From Pontibacter aydingkolensis (GTDB lineage Bacteria > Bacteroidota > Bacteroidia > Cytophagales > Hymenobacteraceae), in assembly GCF_019443125.1 (NCBI RefSeq), contig NZ_JAHYXK010000003.1, positions 341,845 to 405,844 of the forward strand: 64,000 nt of DNA, given 5' to 3'. The notes under the pieces are model-generated. The model searched no databases. It saw nothing but the letters and a program-made list of their open reading frames with translations, and was not told where the DNA came from. Made by a program: the position numbers and the translations under genes. Below are positions 18,833 through 27,080 of the stretch, piece by piece (positions within the stretch are counted from its first letter, which is position 1; each line of letters opens with the position of its first letter).

Positions 18833-20323
18833 ATGAGTATAGCCAAGAAATTGGTCGGGCAGACTGCTGCCTATGGTTTAAGTAGTATCGTAGGCAGAGC
18901 ATTAAACTACCTGCTTGTACCTGTTTATACACGTGTATTCCTGCCCGAGGAGTATGGTGTCGTTTCCTATCTGTATGCTTTCGTTGCTTTCTTTAATGTG
19001 GTGTATACTTATGGTATGGAGACTGCTTTTTTCCGGTTTGCCAACAGGCCGGAAACTGACCCCAAAGCAGTATATAACCGTGTGCTTAGTGCTATACTTC
19101 TCAGCAGCTCGGTATTTACGGGTTTACTTCTTCTCCTGTCAGGATATATCGCCGACTACATTGGTTACCCAGACCGGCAGGAGTTTATTATCTGGTTAGC
19201 CCTAGTATTAGCCATAGATGCAATTGTAGCAATACCCTTCGCCTGGCTACGACACCAGAACAAGGCAATTAAATTCGCAACTATAAAGCTTTCGAACATC
19301 CTGATAACAGTTGGTGCTAACCTGCTATTCCTGGTGGTATTCCGCCATATATATGAAGGAAAATACCTGCAGGAGCTGAGGCCGTTGGTTACGTATCTGT
19401 ATGATCCTGATTTTGGAGTAGGCTATATATTTGTTATCAACCTGGTGGCAAATGCCTTGCTTCTGCCTATGCTCTGGCGGGAGTTTCGCATATTCAGGTT
19501 TAAGCTTGACCTGGAGCAACTAAAGCCAATGCTTATCTATGCTTACCCACTGCTTTTCATGGGGCTTGCAGGAATGGTAAATGAGGTAATAGACCGTATT
19601 TTACTGGAGCATTGGCTGCCTGAAAGTTTTTATCCGGGTATGAGCAATATGGCCGCGGTAGGTGTGTACAGTGCCTGCTATAAACTTGCCATATTTATGA
19701 CGCTAGCCATTCAGGCTTTTCGTTATGCGGCAGAGCCATTTTTCTTTTCTAAAGCCCAGGAAAAAGATTCTCCCAAAGCTTTTGCTCTTGTTATGAAGTG
19801 GTTTGTGATTGTTTGCACTTTCATATTCCTGTTCATCTCTGTTAATCTGGAAGACTTCGCCTATTTTATAGGCACAGAATACTGGGATGGCTTAATGGTA
19901 GTACCTGTTTTGCTGCTGGCAAACCTGTTCCTGGGCGTATACTATAACTTATCGGTGTGGTTTAAGCTGACGGATAAAACAAAGTATGGTACTTACATCA
20001 GTTTTGGAGGCGCCGCCATCACTATACTTTTCAACCTGCTGCTCATACCTGTACTTGGATATATGGGCTCGGCCATTGCTACTTTTATCTGTTACTTTAG
20101 TATGGCTCTTGCAAGTTACCTGCTTGGCAACCGCCACTACCCTATTCCATACCCTGTAAAAACCATTGCTGCGTACATTTTGCTGTCAATTGCACTCGTA
20201 TGGTTGGCTTTGGGCGTAGAAATTGATAACTTCTGGCTGCGTCATGCGTTTCATCTGGCTGTGTCTGCTGCTTTTCTGGTGGTAGTGTGGCTACGTGAGC
20301 GTTCCCGCTTCCTTACATTTTAA
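18833..20323 (+). CDS. Oligosaccharide flippase (MOP/Wzx-like membrane protein)
   Basis: 496 residues with about 12-14 hydrophobic segments spread along the whole length, and the N-terminal [20 protein letters not shown] motif with [11 protein letters not shown], typical of polysaccharide-biosynthesis flippases that move lipid-linked sugars across the inner membrane. [12 protein letters not shown] near residue 60 is also conserved in this group. No glycosyltransferases are adjacent, so the cargo is unknown. dut follows 14 bp after its stop codon. Confidence 0.85.
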   Translation: MSIAKKLVGQTAAYGLSSIVGRALNYLLVPVYTRVFLPEEYGVVSYLYAFVAFFNVVYTYGMETAFFRFANRPETDPKAVYNRVLSAILLSSSVFTGLLLLLSGYIADYIGYPDRQEFIIWLALVLAIDAIVAIPFAWLRHQNKAIKFATIKLSNILITVGANLLFLVVFRHIYEGKYLQELRPLVTYLYDPDFGVGYIFVINLVANALLLPMLWREFRIFRFKLDLEQLKPMLIYAYPLLFMGLAGMVNEVIDRILLEHWLPESFYPGMSNMAAVGVYSACYKLAIFMTLAIQAFRYAAEPFFFSKAQEKDSPKAFALVMKWFVIVCTFIFLFISVNLEDFAYFIGTEYWDGLMVVPVLLLANLFLGVYYNLSVWFKLTDKTKYGTYISFGGAAITILFNLLLIPVLGYMGSAIATFICYFSMALASYLLGNRHYPIPYPVKTIAAYILLSIALVWLALGVEIDNFWLRHAFHLAVSAAFLVVVWLRERSRFLTF

Positions 20324-20337
20324 GCTTTTTAGATAAG

Positions 20338-20787
20338 ATGAACAACAAGAACCTGAAGGTTAACGTCATTAACCAATCTAAGCACGCGCTTCCGTCTTAC
20401 CAAACCATACACTCGGCTGGTATGGACTTAAGGGCAAACCTGGAAACACCTGTTACGCTAAAGCCTTTACAGCGAGCCCTATTGCCAACTGGCCTTTTTA
20501 TAGAGCTACCTGAAGGCCACGAAGCACAGATCCGCCCCCGCAGCGGCCTGGCATACAAACACGGTATTTCTATCGTTAACAGTCCAGGCACTATTGATGC
20601 CGACTACCGTGGCGAGATTAAAGTACTGCTGGTAAACCTGTCGGACCAAGACTTTGTAGTGGAAGACGGTGAGCGAATTGCACAGATGGTGGTAGCAAAA
20701 TATGAGCGTGTAGCATGGGCCGAGGCAGAAGCCCTGACCGACACAGAACGCGGAGCAGGTGGCTACGGCAGCACAGGCACAAAGTAG
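20338..20787 (+). CDS. dut: Deoxyuridine 5'-triphosphate nucleotidohydrolase (dUTPase)
   Basis: Hydrolyses dUTP to dUMP and pyrophosphate, keeping uracil out of DNA and feeding dTMP synthesis. All five motifs of trimeric dUTPases are visible in 149 residues: [40 protein letters not shown] and the C-terminal [10 protein letters not shown], which closes over the active site. Confidence 0.97.
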   Translation: MNNKNLKVNVINQSKHALPSYQTIHSAGMDLRANLETPVTLKPLQRALLPTGLFIELPEGHEAQIRPRSGLAYKHGISIVNSPGTIDADYRGEIKVLLVNLSDQDFVVEDGERIAQMVVAKYERVAWAEAEALTDTERGAGGYGSTGTK

Positions 20788-20799
20788 TTGTTCGTTACT

Positions 20800-20876
20800 C
20801 GTTATTAGTTATTGGAATAGGTTTTACTTTATATAGAAACCATTTACTAATAACAAATAACCAACAACCAATAACG
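20800..20876. repeat. Imperfect inverted repeat between dut and the nucleotidyltransferase gene
   Basis: CGTTATTAGTTATTGG (20800-20815) and the near-complement at 20861-20876 pair at 14 of 16 positions across a 45-base AT-rich loop. There is no T run, so it does not look like a terminator. Low-complexity TAACAA repeats inside it may be simple drift. Confidence 0.35.
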
Positions 20877-20939
20877 AAATTACCGCTGCGACCAAGGTTG
20901 TGGCATTTAATATATTTTAATTAAAACGAAAGAACAGCT

Positions 20940-21947
20940 ATGAGGATAATAATACCTATGGCAGGTATGGGTAAGCGTATGCGCCCACACACTTTAACTG
21001 TACCAAAACCACTTATTCCTATCGCAGGCAAACCAATTGTGCAGCGCCTAGTAGAGGATATCGCAAAAGTATGCCAGGAACCAATAGAAGAAGTAGCGTT
21101 TATAGTTGGCCGATTTGGCGATGCAGTAGAAGCCGACCTTAAAAGTATAGCCGAAAAGATTGGAGCAAAAGGCAGCATCCATTATCAGGACGAAGCGCTA
21201 GGTACAGCCCATGCCATTATGTGCGCCAAAGAAGCACTTACTGGTAAAGTAGTAGTAGCTTTTGCTGATACTTTATTTAAAGCCGACTTTAAACTCGACA
21301 CTAACGCTGACGGCACAATCTGGGTGCAGCGTGTGGAAGACCCGCGTCCGTTCGGAGTTATCAAACTGAACGACAACAACGAGATCACTGATTTTATAGA
21401 GAAGCCGCAGGAGTTTGTTTCTGACCTGGCCATTATTGGCATCTACTATTTCCGTGATGGAGAATATCTGCGTCAGGAACTGCAGTACCTGCTGGATAAC
21501 GATATCAAGGACAAAGGCGAGTACCAGTTAACCAATGCCTTGGAGAATATGAAGAACAAGGGCACCAAGTTTATACCGGCTGTAATCTCTGAATGGTTAG
21601 ATTGTGGAAATAAAAACGCAACTGTTTATACTAATCAGCGCTATTTAGAGTATATAAAAGATGAGGAGGGACTGGTAGCCTCTACTGCAACGCTGGAGAA
21701 CACGGTAATTATACCCCCAGTATACATCGGTGAGAATGCGCAGATCACAAATTCAGTGATCGGGCCGCATGTTTCTATCGGCAATAATACAAGCGTATAT
21801 AACTCTGTGGTTAGTAACTCCATTATTCAGGAGAACACCGGCATCAAAAACAGCAACATTGCAAACTCAATGCTAGGTAATTTTGTTGTGTATGAAGGTC
21901 GTCAGTCCGATGTTAGCCTCGGCGACTACAATACGCTTATAGATTAG
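20940..21947 (+). CDS. Sugar-nucleotide pyrophosphorylase (NDP-sugar transferase) with left-handed beta-helix tail
   Basis: 335 residues. The N-terminal nucleotidyltransferase domain has the signature GMGKRMRPHTLTVPKPLIPI (residues about 9-28), which binds NTP and phosphate; the C-terminal third (from about 245) has hexapeptide-type repeats (VIIPPVYIGENAQI, SVIGPHVSIGNN). It activates a sugar 1-phosphate with an NTP for cell-surface polysaccharide synthesis. Glucose-1-phosphate thymidylyltransferase or a related enzyme is likely, but the exact sugar and base are not decided by what I can see. The neighbouring flippase fits the same pathway. Confidence 0.85.
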   Translation: MRIIIPMAGMGKRMRPHTLTVPKPLIPIAGKPIVQRLVEDIAKVCQEPIEEVAFIVGRFGDAVEADLKSIAEKIGAKGSIHYQDEALGTAHAIMCAKEALTGKVVVAFADTLFKADFKLDTNADGTIWVQRVEDPRPFGVIKLNDNNEITDFIEKPQEFVSDLAIIGIYYFRDGEYLRQELQYLLDNDIKDKGEYQLTNALENMKNKGTKFIPAVISEWLDCGNKNATVYTNQRYLEYIKDEEGLVASTATLENTVIIPPVYIGENAQITNSVIGPHVSIGNNTSVYNSVVSNSIIQENTGIKNSNIANSMLGNFVVYEGRQSDVSLGDYNTLID

Positions 21948-21953
21948 ATTACC

Positions 21954-23717
21954 ATGAACACATTCAGAAACGTCCTGCTTGCTACCTGCTGCTTCTCTTT
22001 AATGGTTGTAGCAGAATCAAACGCGCAGTCTTCTAAAAAGAAGGCCAAAGCTGCAAAAGAGTCAGCTATCGCAGAAGCTCCATTGGCTAAAGAGCCATCG
22101 GAGCAGGATAAGCAGATAAGCGAGGCGTTGTTTCTGGATGGACTGAAATACTTTATGCTGGAGGACTATCAACAAGCCCTCCAGCTTTTTCAGAAAGCCC
22201 TTACCTTAACACCTAACAATGCAGCACTAAACTATAAAGTAGGCGAAACTTACTTATTACTAAAAGATTCTAAAGCTGCGATTCCGTTTGCACAGTCAGC
22301 CATCGCCCAGAACAGCAAAAACCCATACTATTATTTGTTGCTGGCCCAACTGCAAACCGAGCAAAAGCAATTCGACGCTGCTGCCCAGGCTTATAACGAC
22401 CTGATGCGCAACGTGCCCAAATCAGAAGAATACCTTTTTAACCTCGCAGATCTTTACCTCGCACAGGCCCGCTACGACGACGCCTTGAAAACATACGAAC
22501 GCATTGAAAAGCAATTTGGTGAACTAGAGCAACTAACAGTAAGCCGCCAGCAGATTTACCTGCGTCAGAAAAACATTGATAAAGCAATACAGGAAGGCGA
22601 GAAGTTAATTGCCTCCTACCCTACTGAGGCACGTTATTTCCTGGCTCAGGCAGAATTATACAACGCCAGCAAGAAAACTGACCAAGCCATAGCAGTATTA
22701 GACGAAGCCCTTCGTATCGAGCCTAACAACCCGTTTGCACACCTCATGCTATCGGACTTGTACCGACAGAAAGGCAACCTGGCAGAGTCTGAGAAGAGAG
22801 TAAAAAAAGCGTTTTCAAGTCCGGAGCTGGATATTGACACAAAAGTGCGCATTCTGGTAGATTTTATTCGCCAATTGCCAAACCCGGCTATAGAACAGGT
22901 ATCGCTTGAACTAGTAGATCTTACAATTTTAAACCACCCCGATGAGGCCAAGGCCTATGCTGTTGCCGGTGATCTGCAAACGATAGTTGGCAAAAAGGAG
23001 AAAGCACGTAATAATTACCTTGAAGCCGTAAAATTAGACGACTCCCATTTTAAAATCTGGCAGCAGATCGTACTTCTGGATGCAGAGCTATCACAAGCAG
23101 ACTCTTTGGTTGTGCACTCAGAGAAAGCACTCGAACTGTTCCCAAACCAGGCAGTGTTCTGGTTTTACAATGGTACCGGCCATATGATCGAGAAGAACTA
23201 CACCAAAGCTGTAAGAGCACTGGAACATGGCAAACGCCTGTCTGCCGGTGAGGCTGAACTGGTGGCACAGTTTAATCTACAGCTAGGAGACAGTTATAAC
23301 TCACTTAAAGAATATAAGAAATCTGACGAAGCTTATGAAGCAGTGCTGGCGCACGATGCCAACAATGCGCATGTATTAAATAATTACAGCTACTTTTTAT
23401 CGTTGCGAAATGAGAATATGCAAAAGGCAAAGGCCATGTCGGAGCGGCTTATAAAGCAGCACCCCACTAATCCTACCTATTTAGACACCTATGCCTGGGT
23501 GCTTTACAAACTCGGCGAGTATACAGAAGCACGAAAGTACCTTGAACAGGCCGTTGCAATATCTGATGATGCAACCATAGTAGAGCATTACGGTGATGTG
23601 CTGTTTAAATTAGGCAAAAAAGAGGAAGCGGTAAGCCAATGGCAAAAAGCCAAGCTTAAAGGAGAGGCATCTGCCTTTATCGACAAAAAAATAAAAGAGA
23701 AAAAACTTTATGAGTAA
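21954..23717 (+). CDS. Secreted tetratricopeptide-repeat protein
   Basis: 587 residues with a signal peptide cut before Gln (ESNA-QSSKKK) and a run of tetratricopeptide repeats from about residue 60 to the end, for example DYQQALQLFQKALTLTPNNA and YFLAQAELYNASKKTDQAI. TPR superhelices hold protein complexes together; here in the periplasm or at the outer membrane. It is 6 bp after the nucleotidyltransferase gene and overlaps the DUF4292 lipoprotein gene by 8 bp, a gene pair seen in many Bacteroidota (from memory), so they may form one envelope complex. Confidence 0.88.
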   Translation: MNTFRNVLLATCCFSLMVVAESNAQSSKKKAKAAKESAIAEAPLAKEPSEQDKQISEALFLDGLKYFMLEDYQQALQLFQKALTLTPNNAALNYKVGETYLLLKDSKAAIPFAQSAIAQNSKNPYYYLLLAQLQTEQKQFDAAAQAYNDLMRNVPKSEEYLFNLADLYLAQARYDDALKTYERIEKQFGELEQLTVSRQQIYLRQKNIDKAIQEGEKLIASYPTEARYFLAQAELYNASKKTDQAIAVLDEALRIEPNNPFAHLMLSDLYRQKGNLAESEKRVKKAFSSPELDIDTKVRILVDFIRQLPNPAIEQVSLELVDLTILNHPDEAKAYAVAGDLQTIVGKKEKARNNYLEAVKLDDSHFKIWQQIVLLDAELSQADSLVVHSEKALELFPNQAVFWFYNGTGHMIEKNYTKAVRALEHGKRLSAGEAELVAQFNLQLGDSYNSLKEYKKSDEAYEAVLAHDANNAHVLNNYSYFLSLRNENMQKAKAMSERLIKQHPTNPTYLDTYAWVLYKLGEYTEARKYLEQAVAISDDATIVEHYGDVLFKLGKKEEAVSQWQKAKLKGEASAFIDKKIKEKKLYE

Positions 23718-24462
23718 ACACCTTTTGGTGGGCCTGTTATCAGTGTTGCTACTGGCAGGCTGCAAAAAAGAAACTGTTCCTTCTACTGCTTCCGAAGCTA
23801 CTGAAACCGTGGGGCGCATATCGGTAAATAATTTGGACTTCAACTACCTTAACTCCAAAGGACAAATCACATTCAATGATAAAAACGACAATCTTTCGTC
23901 GGGAATAACTTTGCGCATGAAAAAGGATAGCGTGATATGGATTTCGGTACAGCCTGGGCTTGGCATAGAGGCTGCCCGCATGTTGCTAACACAGGACTCA
24001 GTATACATGATCAACCGCCTGCAAAAGGAGTACGCTGCCACTGACTATCGTTTTTTAAGGAGCAAACTTAACATCGACGTTAATTTCGAAATTGTGCAAT
24101 CTATCTTGCTGGGTAATTACTCTTCGCAAGGCACTGAAAAGGTAATGGCCGCAGAAAATATGCAGCACATACAGCAAAACAGGCAGAGCCTGCTATTTGA
24201 TTATTTTATAAGCCTGAGCAACAACAAGCTGCAGCAACTAAATGTGCAAGACAACAGTAATGGTAACTCTATAACTGTAAAGTATAACAGTTTTAACAAT
24301 ATTGGTAACGTACCATTTGCGCACGATCTGGCAGCACAGGTATTGCAAAAAGGGCAGGTAACAGATTTTACTTTAAAACACACCCGTATTTCCATAACAG
24401 ATACATCTCTTGATTTTCCTTTCTCCATTCCTAAAGACTATAAACGCCTTACTTTTAATTAA
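23710..24462 (+). CDS. DUF4292 lipoprotein
   Basis: 250 residues with a clear lipobox (LLLAGC, Cys18) after a hydrophobic signal. The body resembles the LolA/LolB-like beta-half-barrel of DUF4292 proteins of Bacteroidota: NNLDFNYLNSKGQITF, then GITLRMKKDSVIWISVQPGLGIEAARMLLTQDSVY near residues 60-100. LolB-like lipoprotein handling is a possibility, not shown. Its ATG lies within the last codons of the TPR gene (8-bp overlap), so the two are translationally coupled. Confidence 0.85.
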   Translation: MSKHLLVGLLSVLLLAGCKKETVPSTASEATETVGRISVNNLDFNYLNSKGQITFNDKNDNLSSGITLRMKKDSVIWISVQPGLGIEAARMLLTQDSVYMINRLQKEYAATDYRFLRSKLNIDVNFEIVQSILLGNYSSQGTEKVMAAENMQHIQQNRQSLLFDYFISLSNNKLQQLNVQDNSNGNSITVKYNSFNNIGNVPFAHDLAAQVLQKGQVTDFTLKHTRISITDTSLDFPFSIPKDYKRLTFN

Positions 24463-24537
24463 ATCTAATCGTCTGTTGGTAGTTCACTTATAGTTTTGCC
24501 ATATTTGTAAACTAAGTGCATACCAACCTCTAGTTTA

Positions 24538-25773
24538 ATGAAGGCCCTTTACAAATTTACCTTTTTACTGTGTTTACTTTCCTTGCCGCTGTCCACACAG
24601 GCTCAGAAAACAAAGTCCAAGGCACAGCTGGAAAAAGAAAAAAAGGAAAACCTTAACAGGATAAAGCAGGCCAACCAAATCCTTCAGCAAACCAAAAAAG
24701 AAAAAGCAGCCTCTATTGGCCAACTCAATGCCATTAAAGAGAAAATTGATGTTCAGAAAGGGGTTATTACAAATATCTCCCGTGAAATAACCTACATTGA
24801 ATCGGATGTACAGGAAACTGAAGGTATCGTAAATGCGCTTCAGAACGACCTGGGAAAATTGAAAGCTGAATACGCAACCATGGTTTATGCCGCGTCCAAA
24901 ACGGCAAACAGCTACAATAAGTTGATGTTCCTTTTCGCCTCAGAGTCTTTTAACCAGTTTGTTATGCGCCTTCGTTACCTACAGCAATACTCAGAGGCGC
25001 GCCAGAAACAAGTAGAGCAGATAAATAAAGTACAGACGGTTCTAACCGGACAAATCAACCTACTGGAATCTAAACGAAAGCAGAAACAAGGTTTGCTTAG
25101 CAAGCAGATCACAGAAAGCAAAAACCTGCATACTTTAAAAGTACAACAGGATAGTGTAATAGACCGCTTAAGTAAACAGGAGAGCAACTTAAAGCAGGAA
25201 GTTGCCCAGCGCCAGCAAGCAGTTAAAAAGCTGGACAAGCTGATCGCCGATATTGTACGTGAGGAAATCGCCAGAGCTGCTCGTGCAGCCCGGGAAGCCG
25301 GCAAAGCTTCAAGTGGCAGCAGCAGCAAAATGACGCTAACCCCTGAGGCGGCTTTGATATCATCTTCTTTTGCGGGCAATAAAGGCAGGCTAGCCTGGCC
25401 AGTTGAGCGTGGTTTCATCTCACAGAAATTTGGTCGCCACAACCATCCTGTGTTAAAGGGTGTTGTAACAGAAAATCGCGGAATAGACATTCAGACAGCT
25501 CAGGGAGCAACGGCACGCGCCATTTTCGAAGGCAAAGTATTAACCGTTGCTTCTGTACCAGGCATGAACAACATAGTGATGGTACAGCACGGCGAATACT
25601 TTACAGTTTATGCAAAGCTGAAATCTGTTAGCGTTACAACAGGCCAGAATGTAAGTATAAAAGATGTGATTGGCACAGTTTATACTGATACTGACGGTAC
25701 TACAGAGCTTCAGTTTCAGGTGTGGAAGAACAGCGATAATATGAACCCTGAAGTGTGGTTGCTTAGGAAATAA
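24538..25773 (+). CDS. EnvC-like murein hydrolase activator (degenerate M23 domain)
   Basis: 411 residues: signal peptide cleaved before QKTKSK, two long coiled-coil segments (about 25-115 and 155-245), an Ala/Ser linker, and a C-terminal M23/LytM domain (about 280-411). In active M23 peptidases the zinc is held by HxxxD and HxH; here the first site reads ENRGIDIQ, so the His is lost, and only a VQHGEYFTVYAKL strand remains from the second. This is the EnvC pattern: a non-catalytic LytM domain that turns on amidases at the division septum. It ends the TPR-DUF4292-EnvC run and is followed by a terminator. Confidence 0.88.
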   Translation: MKALYKFTFLLCLLSLPLSTQAQKTKSKAQLEKEKKENLNRIKQANQILQQTKKEKAASIGQLNAIKEKIDVQKGVITNISREITYIESDVQETEGIVNALQNDLGKLKAEYATMVYAASKTANSYNKLMFLFASESFNQFVMRLRYLQQYSEARQKQVEQINKVQTVLTGQINLLESKRKQKQGLLSKQITESKNLHTLKVQQDSVIDRLSKQESNLKQEVAQRQQAVKKLDKLIADIVREEIARAARAAREAGKASSGSSSKMTLTPEAALISSSFAGNKGRLAWPVERGFISQKFGRHNHPVLKGVVTENRGIDIQTAQGATARAIFEGKVLTVASVPGMNNIVMVQHGEYFTVYAKLKSVSVTTGQNVSIKDVIGTVYTDTDGTTELQFQVWKNSDNMNPEVWLLRK

Positions 25774-25796
25774 ATTATACTTTGTCTATAAATGGG

Positions 25797-25824
25797 AAAA
25801 TCACGGCTAAAGCCGTGATTTTTT
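25797..25824 (+). terminator. Terminator after the EnvC-like gene
   Basis: TCACGGCT pairs exactly with AGCCGTGA (25801-25808 with 25811-25818), extended by A/T pairs and ending in a run of T. It lies 23 bp after the stop codon. Confidence 0.85.
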
Positions 25825-25911
25825 GCGTTAAATCCTTTGTTTAACGCACATCGAAGCAATTATAACCAATAATGACTGGGAAATTAGTATTAATTACATA
25901 TAGCTATAAAA

Positions 25912-25995
25912 TAAAAAAACACCCCACAGTGCAGGGTGCCTTTCCAAGCTATGAAAACAAACTTAATATTTTATATATAAGTACAGCTTTGGGTT
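25912..25995 (-). ncRNA. Candidate small RNA on the minus strand (about 80 nt)
   Basis: On the minus strand, TAGTTTTG (plus coordinates 25998-26005), a perfect TAnnTTTG, is followed about 60 bases later by a hairpin (CACCC 25920-25924 with GGGTG 25934-25938) and a run of seven T on the minus strand. Together they outline an approximately 80-nt transcript with no coding frame. I recognise no RNA family. No good -33 element is seen. Confidence 0.3.
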
Positions 25996-26486
25996 TCCAA
26001 AACTAGCACTATAATATTCTAACTCTAAATTACAACCTGAAGTTCAAAACTGCAAGTAATAAGCTAATTATTCGTTAATTCTTTTGAATCACTGTATAGC
26101 TATACTACTATCTAATAACTTTTGTTTCCAAAAAATATATCTTTTTTCAAGATACTGGTTTCCGCCCCAAAAGTAGTCAATTTGAAATTAAACGAAGTGT
26201 CGATTACCTTCGTGCAAATTTTCAGGATATAACTTTACTGCTAAAGCCATCTGCTTCTGAAACACAATTTGCAAGTATGATGCCAAGTTCTTGCAGGCCA
26301 CATAACACGCTGATTATCAAAACAAAAACCTCAAGACCACTCTAAAACCTTCCCAAAAAGGGATTATTTACAAAGTTTTAATCCCAAATATGGAAATAGA
26401 TAAAATCTCTTGAATTAGTCAGCTTATGTTGAAATTACTTAAATAGAAGGTAAGCCAATCAAGTCTCCTTAAATAATTGGTACAAG

Positions 26487-26540
26487 TTTGTAAGGCGATA
26501 AATCCGGACGCAAGGCTAAGCCGTAGCTATTTAGGTAATG
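26487..26540 (+). promoter_or_regulatory. GEMM-like (cyclic di-GMP-I riboswitch-like) motif, tentative
   Basis: The segment GGACGCAAGGCTAAGCCG (26505-26522), followed by TAGCTATTTAGG, resembles the conserved core of cyclic di-GMP-I riboswitches (GGGACGCAAAGC then a GG..CTA block). Upstream there is a GGC (26494-26496), but the usual GAAA-capped stem between GGC and GGGACGC is missing or very short. It lies about 100 bases before tatA, and upstream of the predicted tatA promoter. A chance or related-variant match remains possible. Confidence 0.3.
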
Positions 26541-26569
26541 AATCACAGATATTAAACTTATATCAGCTG

Positions 26570-26603
26570 TTGTGGGTTTATTTAAATATTAACCCTAATT
26601 TTG
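26570..26603 (+). promoter_or_regulatory. Promoter of the tatA-tatA-gatA-mltD run
   Basis: TTG at 26570-26572 and TAATTTTG at 26596-26603 (perfect TAnnTTTG), 23 bases apart, slightly long for the -33/-7 pair. Transcription would start near 26610, giving a leader of about 20 bases. Confidence 0.5.
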
Positions 26604-26629
26604 CAGCATACAATTTTAAATTTAACAAC

Positions 26630-26839
26630 ATGGAAATCACTAACATTTTCCTATTTATTGGTGGTCTTGGTGGCACAGAAGTAATCCTTATTCTGGTAGT
26701 TATCCTTTTACTTTTTGGTGCCAAGCGTATCCCTGAACTTGCAAAAGGCCTTGGCCGTGGTATCAGAGAGTTTAAAGACGCCACGAAAGAAGTTAAGAAC
26801 GAGATCGAATCTTCTGTAAAAGACGACGAGCGCAAGTAA
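26630..26839 (+). CDS. tatA: Sec-independent translocase TatA, copy 1
   Basis: 69 residues with the TatA/B layout: a short N terminus, one transmembrane helix (about 15-31, [20 protein letters not shown]), the [21 protein letters not shown] hinge and amphipathic helix, and a charged tail (KDDERK). TatA oligomers form the pore that exports folded twin-arginine proteins. The ATG at 26630 is chosen since it gives the usual short N terminus and has a promoter just upstream. A second tatA follows after 27 bp; no tatC is in the window. Confidence 0.93.
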   Translation: MEITNIFLFIGGLGGTEVILILVVILLLFGAKRIPELAKGLGRGIREFKDATKEVKNEIESSVKDDERK

Positions 26840-26866
26840 TAACCAACACCAGCCAATAAAGAGGCT

Positions 26867-27079
26867 ATGTGCTTAACTACTATTTTCCTTTTCCTTGGAG
26901 ATCTGGGAGGAGGAGAAATGCTTGTCGTAATGACAGCAATCTTACTCTTGTTTGGCGCAGACCGCATCCCCGGCATTGCCCGCTCTTTTGGGCGTGGTAT
27001 GAGAGAGTTTAAAGATGCGACAAACGGAATTAAACACGAACTAGAGCGTTCTATCGACGACGACAAGAAGTCAAAATAG
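26867..27079 (+). CDS. Sec-independent translocase TatA, copy 2
   Basis: 70 residues, clearly paralogous to the gene just upstream: the same TM helix (GEMLVVMTAILLLFGADRIP), then IARSFGRGMREFKDATNGIK and an acidic/basic tail. It could act as a second TatA, a TatE-like spare, or a TatB-like partner; the GLG/GLGG context and short length favour TatA. The stop codon is separated from the TTG start of gatA by a single base, so translation is probably coupled. Confidence 0.9.
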   Translation: MCLTTIFLFLGDLGGGEMLVVMTAILLLFGADRIPGIARSFGRGMREFKDATNGIKHELERSIDDDKKSK

Positions 27080-27080
27080 A

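Larger units (their letters stand above)
25825..26629. other. AT-rich gene-free region before tatA
   Basis: About 800 bases without a convincing coding frame. It contains a minus-strand terminator-like hairpin at 25913-25938, a possible small-RNA promoter at 25998-26005, short fragments of open frame on the minus strand around 26170-26290 that could be a decayed gene, a GEMM-like motif at 26487-26540, and the tatA promoter at 26570-26603. Base composition is clearly more AT-rich than the neighbouring genes. Confidence 0.6.

Noticed and set aside
26170..26300. Protein-like minus-strand piece (NLASYLQIVFQKQMALAV and around)
   Set aside because: Only about 38 codons between stops and I recognise no family; it may be a relic but cannot be supported.
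26477..26629. N-terminal extension of TatA by 51 residues
   Set aside because: It would include the GEMM-like motif and the tatA promoter; TatA proteins begin just before the transmembrane helix.
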